From JAUVIB01 sp964424545 (GTDB lineage Bacteria; Calditrichota; Calditrichia; Calditrichales; Calditrichaceae), in assembly GCA_964424545.1 (NCBI GenBank), contig CAYRJN010000017.1, forward strand, positions 1 to 31,808: DNA of 31,808 nt, written 5' to 3'. This document shows, in pieces, positions 15,899 to 24,070 of the stretch. Positions within the stretch are counted from its first letter, which is position 1. Each line of letters starts with the position of its first letter. The notes beneath the pieces were generated by a model. It saw only the letters and a program-made list of their open reading frames with translations. It ran no database searches and was not told the origin of the DNA. The translations under genes were made by a program, and so were the position numbers.

Positions 15899-17308
15899 AT
15901 GGATAAAAAAAATATAGGCGTTATCGGGCTTGGCGTTATGGGACGTAATTTAGCTCAAAATATTGAGCGTAACGGCTTTTCCGTTGCCGGGTTCGATTTA
16001 AACGAAGAGACGCGCAAAAAAGCGCAAACCGTTTTTTCAGGTAAAAATATGAATGTATTTACCACTCTCCAAGATTTTATAGAAAATCTTGAGGTCCCGC
16101 GCAGAATTTTATTGATGGTTCCGGCGGGTAAACCGGTGGATGACGTTATTGCCTCATTAAAACCGCATTTGACAAAAGGCGACGTTATTATCGACGGCGG
16201 TAATACCCATTTTCCCGATACCAACAGACGAACAGCAGAATTAAAAAAAGAAGGCATCTATTTTATCGGTACGGGTGTCAGCGGCGGAGAAGAAGGCGCT
16301 TTATGGGGACCGTCCATTATGCCCGGCGGCAATCCCGAAGCCTGGCCGATTGTTAAGCCTATTTTGCAATCCATTGCGGCTAAAGTTGAGGACGGCTCGC
16401 CCTGCTGCGAATGGGTGGGTAACGACGGCGCCGGTCATTTTGTAAAAATGGTGCATAACGGTATCGAATACGGCGATATGCAAATGATTTGCGAAGCCTA
16501 TAATATTATGAAAAATGCGCTCGATATGAGTCCCGAAGAGATGGCCGATGTTTTTAATGAGTGGAATAAGGGCGAATTGAACAGTTACCTAATCGAGATT
16601 ACGGCGGCTATACTCGCGAAAAAAGATGAAGAAACGGGTAAGCCGATGGTTGACGTGATTTTGGATACGGCCGGTCAAAAAGGCACCGGAAAATGGACCA
16701 GTCAGGCGGCTTTGGATTTGGGCATTCCCGCGCAGACTATTGCCGAAGCGGTGTTTGCCCGAGCGATGTCCGCGCTTAAAGAGGAACGCGTAGAAGCCTC
16801 CAAGAAATTGAACGGACCTAAGAAAAAATTTAACGGCGATAAAAACGAATTTATCGAAAGTTTACGCAAGGCTCTGTTTGCTTCAAAAATATGTTCTTAC
16901 GCCCAGGGATTTCAACTTATGAAAGCGGCCGATGAGGAATACGGCTGGAAATTGAATTTCGGTAATATTGCATTATTATGGCGAGCAGGCTGTATCATCC
17001 GCGCTCAATTTCTCGACAATATAAAAGCGGCTTTCAATGAAAATCCCAAGCTGCCGAATTTGTTGCTACATGATTATTTTGCCAATGTCATAGAAGAGAA
17101 TCAAGACGCCTGGCGGACGGTTATAGCAAAAGCCATCGAAATAGGCATCCCCATTCCGGCTTTTAGCAGCGCTTTGGCCTATTATGACGGCTATCGTTCC
17201 GATATTTTGCCTGCCAATTTATTGCAAGCCCAACGCGACTATTTCGGGGCGCATACTTATGAACGCATCGATCGGCCGCGCGGTGATTTTTTTCATACGG
17301 AGTGGTAA
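15899..17308 (+). CDS. gnd: 6-phosphogluconate dehydrogenase (decarboxylating)
   Basis: A 469-residue enzyme of the long, homodimeric type. It shows the NADP-binding GLGVMG (10-15), IIDGGNTHF (97-105), the substrate motif GVSGGEEGA (126-134), the catalytic KMVHNGIEYGD (K183, E190) and the C-terminal DYFGAHTYERID. It oxidises 6-phosphogluconate to ribulose 5-phosphate and CO2 with NADPH production. It opens the second unit, directly behind an operator-like palindrome, and its stop codon touches the next start. No glucose-6-phosphate dehydrogenase or gluconokinase is in the window, so the 6-phosphogluconate source must lie elsewhere. Confidence 0.97.
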   Translation: MDKKNIGVIGLGVMGRNLAQNIERNGFSVAGFDLNEETRKKAQTVFSGKNMNVFTTLQDFIENLEVPRRILLMVPAGKPVDDVIASLKPHLTKGDVIIDGGNTHFPDTNRRTAELKKEGIYFIGTGVSGGEEGALWGPSIMPGGNPEAWPIVKPILQSIAAKVEDGSPCCEWVGNDGAGHFVKMVHNGIEYGDMQMICEAYNIMKNALDMSPEEMADVFNEWNKGELNSYLIEITAAILAKKDEETGKPMVDVILDTAGQKGTGKWTSQAALDLGIPAQTIAEAVFARAMSALKEERVEASKKLNGPKKKFNGDKNEFIESLRKALFASKICSYAQGFQLMKAADEEYGWKLNFGNIALLWRAGCIIRAQFLDNIKAAFNENPKLPNLLLHDYFANVIEENQDAWRTVIAKAIEIGIPIPAFSSALAYYDGYRSDILPANLLQAQRDYFGAHTYERIDRPRGDFFHTEW

Positions 17309-18355
17309 ATGAAAGCAGCCGTTTTAAATGAGTACGGACAATTTCGCTGGACAGAAGTTCCTGATCCGAGGTTAAGCGAAACACAAGTGCTTATACGTGT
17401 CAATTATGCCGGTATATGCGGTACGGATCTGCATATTTTCAAGGGTGAATTTCATCCCCGTACAAAACTCCCTTTAATTCCCGGACATGAATTTGCCGGT
17501 ACGGTGCAGGCTGTCGGGAAAAAAGTATGGAAATTTTCCGTAGGCGATAAAGTGGTAATTGATCCGATTATCTGGTGCGGCGAATGCGCGGCGTGTAAAA
17601 TAGGGCATTATCCCGCTTGCACGTCGCTTAAACTGCTTGGCGTCGACATGGACGGCGGATTCGGAGAATATGCAGCGGTTGAAGAGTCGATGCTTTATAA
17701 ATTGGACGAATCTATATCCGAACGCGAAGCCGCTTTGATCGAGGTCTATTCCATCGGATTTCACGCGGCTAACAGAGCGGGTGTTAAAGAGGACGATACG
17801 GTTGCCGTTTGGGGTGCCGGCCGCATCGGACAAAGTATTTTACAAGCCGTAAGAACCAAGACGCAAAATACGGTGTTTATGGTTGATGTTATAGACGAAA
17901 GACTGGCTGTTGCCCGCAATGTGTATGAAAATGTTATAGCGATTAACCCTTTAAAGGAAGATCCTGTCGAAGTGATCAAATCACATACAAAGGGCGACGG
18001 TGCGGACATCGCCATTGAAGCTGTTGGACATGCAAAGAAAATCAAGGCAAAGCCTAATCCCATACAATCGTGTATTAATGCAATTCGCGGAGCAGGAACG
18101 GTTTGCGTTCTGGGGTTGACTTCCAAAGAGACTCCTCTGTTTATGCGTGATTTAATATGGAAAGAAGCCAAGATTATCACATCAAGGGTCAGCCACGGAG
18201 AATATACGGAGGCCATTCGCCGCCTTTCGCAGGGCAGCCTTCATCCCGAAGCGCTGATTTCGGAAATCATCGAAGCGGAAAATATCCAGCGGGCGTTTGC
18301 CTTGCTGCAGGAACAACCGGAACAATATTTAAAAATATTGCTTAAACTTAATTAG
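17309..18355 (+). CDS. Zinc-dependent sugar/polyol dehydrogenase (MDR family)
   Basis: A 348-residue medium-chain dehydrogenase. Catalytic zinc ligands fit C37 (GICGTD) and H60-E61 (PGHEFAG); structural zinc cysteines are C90, C93, C96 and C104. The cofactor site is WGAGRIG (168-174). The start directly abuts the gnd stop, and kdgK follows, so a carbohydrate substrate is likely. Relatives with this layout include sorbitol, L-threonine and L-idonate dehydrogenases and the L-galactonate 5-dehydrogenase of Escherichia coli (YjjN/LgoD); an aldonate such as L-galactonate or L-gulonate would fit the uronate setting. The exact substrate cannot be read from sequence. Confidence 0.9.
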   Translation: MKAAVLNEYGQFRWTEVPDPRLSETQVLIRVNYAGICGTDLHIFKGEFHPRTKLPLIPGHEFAGTVQAVGKKVWKFSVGDKVVIDPIIWCGECAACKIGHYPACTSLKLLGVDMDGGFGEYAAVEESMLYKLDESISEREAALIEVYSIGFHAANRAGVKEDDTVAVWGAGRIGQSILQAVRTKTQNTVFMVDVIDERLAVARNVYENVIAINPLKEDPVEVIKSHTKGDGADIAIEAVGHAKKIKAKPNPIQSCINAIRGAGTVCVLGLTSKETPLFMRDLIWKEAKIITSRVSHGEYTEAIRRLSQGSLHPEALISEIIEAENIQRAFALLQEQPEQYLKILLKLN

Positions 18356-18477
18356 TGTTGTTGCGCTAAATTCTTTGTTTTTTACCGATGTTTTATGACC
18401 GTGATTTATCAGGGCAGCCGATTCGCAAAAAATTATTATTAAAGATAATAGAAATTATAAAATTCATGGAGAGTAAT

Positions 18478-19557
18478 ATGAGTTTGGAACTAAAAAATGG
18501 TTGTAAATATTCTTTGATTGTACCGACGAGTATGGGCATTCGTATTACGCCGATAAACGGACAGCCGGTGCAGGCCAGCGATACCTTTAAAATGCAGGCA
18601 ACCAGCGCCGAATCTAATGTAGCCAGCGTATCCTCTTATCTTGGTTTGCCCGTAAAGGTTTTAACAACGTTTGTAAAAGGCAGTCCGATCGCTCAATTTA
18701 TTAAGAGTAATTTGAATGCGAGACACATGGATTATGAGGGGCCGGAAGTGGAACAGGGCAATCCCTGGGGTTATCGTCATCAAATCAATATTGCCGACAG
18801 CGGCTACGGCTCTCGCGGCCCGCGGGTACTTAACGACCGCGCAGGCGAAGTAGGGCGAACGCTTAACGCAAAAGATTTTGATCTTAATAGAATTTTCGGA
18901 GAGGAAGGCGTACAAATCGTGCACATGTCCGGATTGATTGCCGCGCTGTCAAAAGAGACAACCAGATTTTGTCTCGATATTGCCAAGGCCGCTAAACAAC
19001 ACGGTACAAAAATTTCTTTCGATTTAAACTATCGCGCCTCCTTTTGGGTGAATCGAGAACAAGAACTACGGGAAAGTTTTACGGAGATCGCCTCCAACAG
19101 TGATATATTGGTCGGCAACGAAGAAGATTTTCAATTATGCCTTGGCATTGAAGGCCCGGAAGCGGGCGGCAAGGATATTAATGCCAAAATAGAGAGCTTT
19201 AAAGAGATGATTAACCGCATTAAAAAAACCTTTCCTAATGCTTCCGTTTTTGCCACCACTTTACGGGAAGTAGTCAGCGCCAATAACCACTTATGGGGCG
19301 CGATTATGTCATTTGGCAATGATTTTTATGTAATCAAACCGCGCGATATTTATGTGCTGGATAGAATCGGCGGCGGGGACGGATTTGTGGGCGGTATGCT
19401 TTATGGAATCTTAAAAGGATGGGAAGCGGAAAAGTGGGCGCAATTCGGCTGGGCTAGCGGGGCTCTTGCCGCTACAATGTTAACCGATTATGGTCAACCG
19501 GCCGATGAAGAACAAATTTGGAGCATTTGGCAAGGCAACGCCAGAGTAAAACGATAG
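18478..19557 (+). CDS. kdgK: 2-keto-3-deoxygluconate kinase, PfkB family
   Basis: A 359-residue ribokinase-family protein. KdgK-type features are FDLNYRASFW (181-190), LVGNEEDF (211-218) and the PfkB signature LDRIGGGDGFVGG (294-306), with D301 as the catalytic base. It phosphorylates 2-keto-3-deoxygluconate to KDPG, the late step of the hexuronate pathway. I place the start at ATG 18478, with GGAGAG at 18468-18473; an ATG at 18388 would add 30 residues of unconserved sequence with no ribosome site. It ends the second hexuronate unit. KDPG aldolase is not nearby. Some relatives phosphorylate other sugars, so specificity rests partly on context. Confidence 0.9.
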   Translation: MSLELKNGCKYSLIVPTSMGIRITPINGQPVQASDTFKMQATSAESNVASVSSYLGLPVKVLTTFVKGSPIAQFIKSNLNARHMDYEGPEVEQGNPWGYRHQINIADSGYGSRGPRVLNDRAGEVGRTLNAKDFDLNRIFGEEGVQIVHMSGLIAALSKETTRFCLDIAKAAKQHGTKISFDLNYRASFWVNREQELRESFTEIASNSDILVGNEEDFQLCLGIEGPEAGGKDINAKIESFKEMINRIKKTFPNASVFATTLREVVSANNHLWGAIMSFGNDFYVIKPRDIYVLDRIGGGDGFVGGMLYGILKGWEAEKWAQFGWASGALAATMLTDYGQPADEEQIWSIWQGNARVKR

Positions 19558-19651
19558 ATGATATGAAATTTTAATTTCTTTTGCGCTTTGAGCGGATAAC
19601 CGACTTTTATTATGAGATAGCATTCTAAGTAACCGATTCAAAATTCGGCTT

Positions 19652-19682
19652 GCTCAATTGGCAGTTCGATCCCGTCCCGCTC
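19652..19682 (+). other. tRNA-like fragment with anticodon arm missing
   Basis: GCTCAATTGGCAG reads like a tRNA D-arm, and TTCGATCCCGTCCCGCTC, immediately joined to it, reads like a T-loop, T-stem 3' side and acceptor end. The anticodon arm and 5' acceptor strand are absent, so this cannot be a working tRNA. It could be the relic of a tRNA gene disrupted by insertion and deletion, or chance similarity. Confidence 0.35.
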
Positions 19683-19811
19683 TTGCGGAAGGAATCTTAA
19701 TGTTTGGGACATATGCGGCGCTTGAAACGTTTGAAAGAACTATAATAACGCCGAAGCCAGACGCATCTCGCGTCCGGCTTAATGTCGGGTTATATGCTTT
19801 TTTACTAAAAA

Positions 19812-19888
19812 CGTTACATAAAACTTAACCCGACTTGGTTTTTTTAAAAATTGCCAAGTTGGGTTAAATTATTTTTCAGTATGTAACG
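19812..19888. repeat. Nested palindrome, possible mobile-element end or cassette site
   Basis: Outer arms CGTTACATA (19812-19820) and TATGTAACG (19880-19888) are perfect inverted copies. Inside them, TTAACCCGACTTGG (19825-19838) and CCAAGTTGGGTTAA (19854-19867) pair over 14 bases with one G-T, around a 15-base A/T loop. The outer arm extended by one base (CGTTACATAA) also occurs inverted at 1494-1503, beside the accessory nuclease pair. It lies about 40 bases before the transposase remnant. Confidence 0.7.
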
Positions 19889-19928
19889 AAGTAATAAAAA
19901 AGGTGGAGGGATCGAAGGCGGAATTTGA

Positions 19929-20303
19929 AAATTTGAAAAAACGGATATCATAGAGGGAAATATTTATGATAGTTTACTGGACTTTGAAAAAAAGGCCTAT
20001 AAACATGTAGATTTTGTAAGACGTCGTCTTATATTAAAAGAGACGATTCCCCATGAAGAGAAGGTATTCTCACTTTTTGAAGAATACACGGAATGGATAA
20101 ACAAAGGTAAAGCCGGAAACAAAATAGAATTGAACTTAAAAATAGCCATAGCAACGGATCAAAATGGATTTATTCCTTTAAAAAGAGTAATGGAAAAAGA
20201 ACAGGACGTAGAAGCAGCCGTACCCATCTATGAAGCATTGAGAAAAGATAATGTTTTGGAAAGTATAAGCTACGAAAAAGGTTTCTGGAGCAAGAAGAAT
20301 TAA
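19929..20303 (+). pseudogene. Transposase remnant, ISNCY/IS1202-like
   Basis: An open frame of 124 codons without a start codon encodes a typical transposase core: DFVRRRLILKETIPHEEKVF, then EEYTEWINKGKAG, ATDQNGFI, VMEKEQDVEAAVPIYEAL and ISYEKGFWSKKN. This order matches the middle of ISNCY-type transposases of the IS1202/ISDol1 kind. A TGA lies just upstream at 19926-19928, the N-terminal half is missing, and the frame is broken at 20301, after which the C-terminal blocks cannot be followed. The element is therefore dead. Confidence 0.8.
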
Positions 20304-20555
20304 AAAAAGAAAAGCGGAAAAACCGAGCAGCTTAAATCCTTGGGTTTTCTTCTCCGAAAATAAAATAAATATCGAACAACTCATAGTTACGGGAAAGGAA
20401 CGCCCGAAAACGGAAAATCTGAAAAAGATACAATTTAAAGTGTGCTGAAGTACACCATCAAAAGTCGACAATTATCAGACAAATTTATTGAAAGTTACTC
20501 AAAATTGAATTTAGCGGACTTTCCGGTTAGACACTATTTATAAGACCTTCAAGGA

Positions 20556-21473
20556 TTACTTATTCTTTGACCAATAAGGCGCCAATAGCGATGCGGAAAA
20601 AATACAGATAAAAACAAAAATCACCGCCGGAAGCGCTACCTTTTCGTTAAAATGTTTTAAGGCTAATACACTGCCTAATCCCGCATTCTGCATGCCGATT
20701 TCTATGGATAAAGCGCGTCGTTTCAATAAATCGAAATCAGCGGCTTTTCCGACAAAGTAACCTAAGCCTAATCCAGCAACATTTAATAAAACGGCGGCTA
20801 TAAAAATGCCGATTGTAAGCGACGGAAGATAATTGCGATTACCGGCGATAACCACCGAGGTGATGAAAACGATGAAGGTGGTTGATACGGCGGGAAATAT
20901 TTCTTTGATCTTTTCTAACTTATTGCCGAAATAATGATTGATGATGATGCCGATAAATAAGGGTAATACAACCATTGAAGTAACGCTGACGAACATATCA
21001 AAGGCCGGAATTTTAAAAATTTGATGCGCCAGCAGCAGGGTCAGGGCGGGAGTGAGGATCGGCGATAGAATGGTGGAAACCGTTGTCAGGGATACGGAAT
21101 AGGCGACGTCGGCGCCGGCAAGAAAGCTGAGGACGTTACTGGCCATGGCGCCCGGCGCCGAACCGGTTAATATTAATCCCAGCGAAAATTCATCGGAAAA
21201 GGCAAAAAGGTAAGCGATTAAAAAGGCCAAGAAAGGCATTATGGTAAATTGTGCGACAACGCCGATCAGCACGGTTTTAATGTTTTTGAAAATATTGACA
21301 AAATCCTGAGCGTTTAATACCATACCGATGCCGAACATGGTTAGCGCAAAAAAATATTCCATATAGTTTTTCAGAGAAAGTATGAAAAAAGGATAAAAAT
21401 AAGCGGTCAATCCTCCGAGAATGACCCAGATAACAAATAGTTTATTATAGAAAATCAAAAGTCGTTTGAACAT
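20556..21473 (-). CDS. Bile acid:sodium symporter (BASS) family transporter
   Basis: A 305-residue membrane protein with nine to ten hydrophobic helices. BASS features are the MFGIGMVLNAQDF segment in the first third, TGSAPGAMASNVLSFLAGADVAYSVSLTT around residues 105-135, the STILSPILTP crossover region, and EIGMQNAGLGSVLA near residue 255. Members co-transport sodium with organic anions such as bile acids, pantothenate or keto acids; the substrate here is unknown. AAGGA precedes the ATG on the minus strand. It sits next to the uronate units but on the opposite strand and beyond a stretch of transposon debris, so a role in uronate metabolism is only possible. Confidence 0.92.
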   Translation of the reverse strand: MFKRLLIFYNKLFVIWVILGGLTAYFYPFFILSLKNYMEYFFALTMFGIGMVLNAQDFVNIFKNIKTVLIGVVAQFTIMPFLAFLIAYLFAFSDEFSLGLILTGSAPGAMASNVLSFLAGADVAYSVSLTTVSTILSPILTPALTLLLAHQIFKIPAFDMFVSVTSMVVLPLFIGIIINHYFGNKLEKIKEIFPAVSTTFIVFITSVVIAGNRNYLPSLTIGIFIAAVLLNVAGLGLGYFVGKAADFDLLKRRALSIEIGMQNAGLGSVLALKHFNEKVALPAVIFVFICIFSASLLAPYWSKNK

Positions 21474-21583
21474 CTTTTGTCCTTCTTCATTTTATAACAT
21501 TAATTTTTCGGAGAAGATAAAAATACATAACCTATCAGATTGATTAATAATAAGGGATTACCGCCGTCATCAAATTGTCATTG

Positions 21584-21598
21584 TCCGATTAAATCGGA
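21584..21598 (-). promoter_or_regulatory. Small inverted repeat upstream of the BASS gene
   Basis: TCCGATT and AATCGGA are perfect 7-base inverted copies around one base, about 110 bases ahead of the transporter start. Size and position would fit an operator. It differs from the hexuronate palindrome in arm order, so I do not assign it to that LacI protein. Confidence 0.35.
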
Positions 21599-21712
21599 TA
21601 ATCATAATATTGCTTATGCAAAATATTCAAAATTTATAAAACCACAAAATTGATAATATTATAAAAAGAATACGGAAAAATTTTGAAACCCCGATACGAT
21701 AAAATATTGATT

Positions 21713-23878
21713 TTAAAAACGGCGGCGTTTTTTATTTTTTATCGTACCTTTGCCCGTATGAATCGTGCATTTTTCCGTTGGACGGTATTTTAGGTTAAAT
21801 ATCTCTTCATAAGTCTGCGGGCAATATTCGGTGGCCAATTTTTTACTTTCCGTGCACAATTTAAACCATTCTACACCGTCCGGTTTTACAAATGTACCAT
21901 GATAAAATTCAACGGAATCGTAAACCGATTTCATAAAATCGCCCCAAAAAGGCAGCGCCGCCACGGCGCCGGTCATGCCGTGTCCGAGATTTAGCGTAAA
22001 ATCATCCAAGCCGACCCAAACGCCGGCAACGATATCGGGCGTAAAACCGATGAACCAGGCGTTGGTATTATCATTAGTGGTGCCCGTTTTACCGCCGGCG
22101 GGGATATCAAAATGGTATTTTGTACGCACTCTAACGCCCGTTCCGGCTTTTATTACGCCCTGCAACATATCATTCATAATATATGTAGTTTGCGGCGATA
22201 AGGCTTCCCGTCTGTCGGGAAAAGCCTGATAGATTACGTTGCCGTCTTTATCTTCTATTTTAATAATAGAGATGGGTTTGACCAAAATGCCGTTATTGGC
22301 ATATATTCCGTAGGCGGAAATAATCTCAATAGGTATAACGTCCGAAGAACCGAGAGCAAGGGAAGAGTATGCTTTGATTGGCGTAGTAATGCCCATACGG
22401 CGGGCATACTGTTTAACGGTTTTCGGTCCAATGTCGTTTATCAAGCGAACGGCCACAAGATTGATGGAACGCCTTAAGGCTTCTCTCAGGGTCATTAAGC
22501 CGCCCACTTTACCGCTGAAGTTTTTCGGCGTCCAGCGTTTACCATCTGCGTCAATTTCCACAGTCGGCTGGTTGTAATATTCATCGCTTGGAGAGTAACC
22601 GTTATCAATAGCCGCCGTATAAAGAAACGGTTTAAACGTGGAGCCGGGTTGCCTGCGGGCCTGAGTCACTCTGTTAAATTGAGATTTTTTATAATCTCGT
22701 CCGCCGACCATAGCCAAAATATGGCCGTTATGAGGATTTATGGCCGTAAAAGCAAGCTGAACGGTTGTTAATTCATTAAAAGCGGAGTCCGACATGGATT
22801 TTCTGAACTTATCGAATTTCTTTTGATTCCTTACGCGTGCTTGAATATAATCGATATTATCCGCAATGGATTTTTCCATATATTTTTGAAATTGCAGATT
22901 AAGTGTTGTATAAACTCTAAGGCCGTCTTCATAAACGTTTACATTCAACGAATCTTGTAATTTGTTTAATTGTCTGCGTACGTGTTCGGTAAAATAGGGA
23001 GCGATGGTCATTTCATTGGGGTCTTTTAAATTCAAACCGAGCGGAAGCATTTTTAAACTGTCATATTCGGCCTTTGTCAATTTCCCGTTTTCCACCATCA
23101 TTTTCATAACAATATTGCGGCGTTTTAAAGCGCGTTCCGGATGACGAATAGGAGAGTATCGCGTCGGACCTTTTAGCATGCCAATCAATAAAGCCGATTC
23201 CTGAACATTCAGTTCTTCAACGGGTTTGTTAAAAAATCGTCTTGCGGCCGCCTGAATGCCATAGGAATGATGGCCGAAAGGATTGATGTTTAGATACATT
23301 TCGATAATTTCATGTTTGGAATAAGTGCGCTCGATTTGTATGGCGGTTAACGCTTCTTTTAATTTTCGTGTAATGGTTTGTTGCGAGCCAAAATAAAGAT
23401 TACGGGAAAGCTGCATGGTTAGTGTGCTAGCGCCCTGCTTGAAACCCATACTGGAAATATCCACAATAAGCGCCCTCAAAATACCCATGGAGTTGATACC
23501 CCAATGGTCATAAAAATCGCGGTCTTCCGCCGAAAGAAGGGCGTCTATTACGGGCTGCGGGATTTTATCGAACGGCGTATAAGAACGATTATAGGTAAAA
23601 AAGGAATGTATCAGTTCGCCTTCGGATGAATAAACTTTTGTAGCCATTTCGGGGTCGATTCGTTCCAGTTTAGTCAGCGGCGGCAATTCTTCGCTTAAAA
23701 AATAAATACTTACGGCGGCAGCGCCAATTATTAATACAAAGATAAGTAGTAACGAGATGATAAACTTTTTAGGGCTTTTATCGGCGCGCGCCCGGCCCAA
23801 ATCCGGTTTTTTTATTTTTTTATCCAATGAAGATTTGATTTTTAATTTGTTTTTTGTGCCGAATTTTTTTCTTCTCAT
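21713..23878 (-). CDS. Class A penicillin-binding protein (PBP1A type)
   Basis: A 721-residue bifunctional peptidoglycan synthase. A basic cytoplasmic tail of about 37 residues precedes one membrane anchor (38-60). The glycosyltransferase (GT51) domain has SAEDRDFYDHWG with the catalytic E118, GASTLTMQLSRN (149-160) and a further RKLKEALTAIQIE block. The transpeptidase domain has GSTFKP (S413, K416), SIN (471-473) and KTGTTND (597-603). It polymerises lipid II into glycan strands and cross-links them in the periplasm. The C-terminus ends in a basic tail after a short cysteine-containing stretch (C-x(14)-C, then C). It faces the TPR-lipoprotein gene across a 192-base divergent promoter region. 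Confidence 0.96.
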   Translation of the reverse strand: MRRKKFGTKNKLKIKSSLDKKIKKPDLGRARADKSPKKFIISLLLIFVLIIGAAAVSIYFLSEELPPLTKLERIDPEMATKVYSSEGELIHSFFTYNRSYTPFDKIPQPVIDALLSAEDRDFYDHWGINSMGILRALIVDISSMGFKQGASTLTMQLSRNLYFGSQQTITRKLKEALTAIQIERTYSKHEIIEMYLNINPFGHHSYGIQAAARRFFNKPVEELNVQESALLIGMLKGPTRYSPIRHPERALKRRNIVMKMMVENGKLTKAEYDSLKMLPLGLNLKDPNEMTIAPYFTEHVRRQLNKLQDSLNVNVYEDGLRVYTTLNLQFQKYMEKSIADNIDYIQARVRNQKKFDKFRKSMSDSAFNELTTVQLAFTAINPHNGHILAMVGGRDYKKSQFNRVTQARRQPGSTFKPFLYTAAIDNGYSPSDEYYNQPTVEIDADGKRWTPKNFSGKVGGLMTLREALRRSINLVAVRLINDIGPKTVKQYARRMGITTPIKAYSSLALGSSDVIPIEIISAYGIYANNGILVKPISIIKIEDKDGNVIYQAFPDRREALSPQTTYIMNDMLQGVIKAGTGVRVRTKYHFDIPAGGKTGTTNDNTNAWFIGFTPDIVAGVWVGLDDFTLNLGHGMTGAVAALPFWGDFMKSVYDSVEFYHGTFVKPDGVEWFKLCTESKKLATEYCPQTYEEIFNLKYRPTEKCTIHTGKGTIKNKKRRRF

Positions 23879-24070
23879 ATTACCCGGAGCGATTTTATTT
23901 AATTGTAAAGGAATTTTGAAGTTTACGCTTATTCCATCTATTTTGCAAAACTATGTTCTTAATAGTTGATGGAACTTATTAAATTACACGCCGTAAAGCA
24001 AATATGTAATCTTTGTTCTTGATTAAATTTTTGTTATTTTTGCTGTTTAGATTTATATTACACGACTATT

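Larger units (their letters stand above)
19558..20555. other. Non-coding region with mobile-element debris (about 1 kb)
   Basis: No intact gene lies between kdgK and the BASS transporter. Recognisable pieces are a tRNA-like fragment (19652-19682), a hairpin with an 11-base stem and one mismatch at 19754-19780 without a T tract, a large nested palindrome (19812-19888) and a decayed transposase (19929-20303). From 20304 to 20555 I see only short open stretches in shifting frames, consistent with the eroded 3' end of the same element, and a small palindrome GTGTGCTGAAGTACAC near 20440. Confidence 0.7.

Noticed and set aside
17474..18216. Overlapping minus-strand frames of 119 and 151 codons
   Set aside because: Both lie opposite the intact zinc dehydrogenase and look like shadows.
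20178..20471. Open frame of 97 codons on the minus strand in the debris region
   Set aside because: It overlaps the transposase remnant, is rich in phenylalanine from A-rich template and has no recognisable motif.
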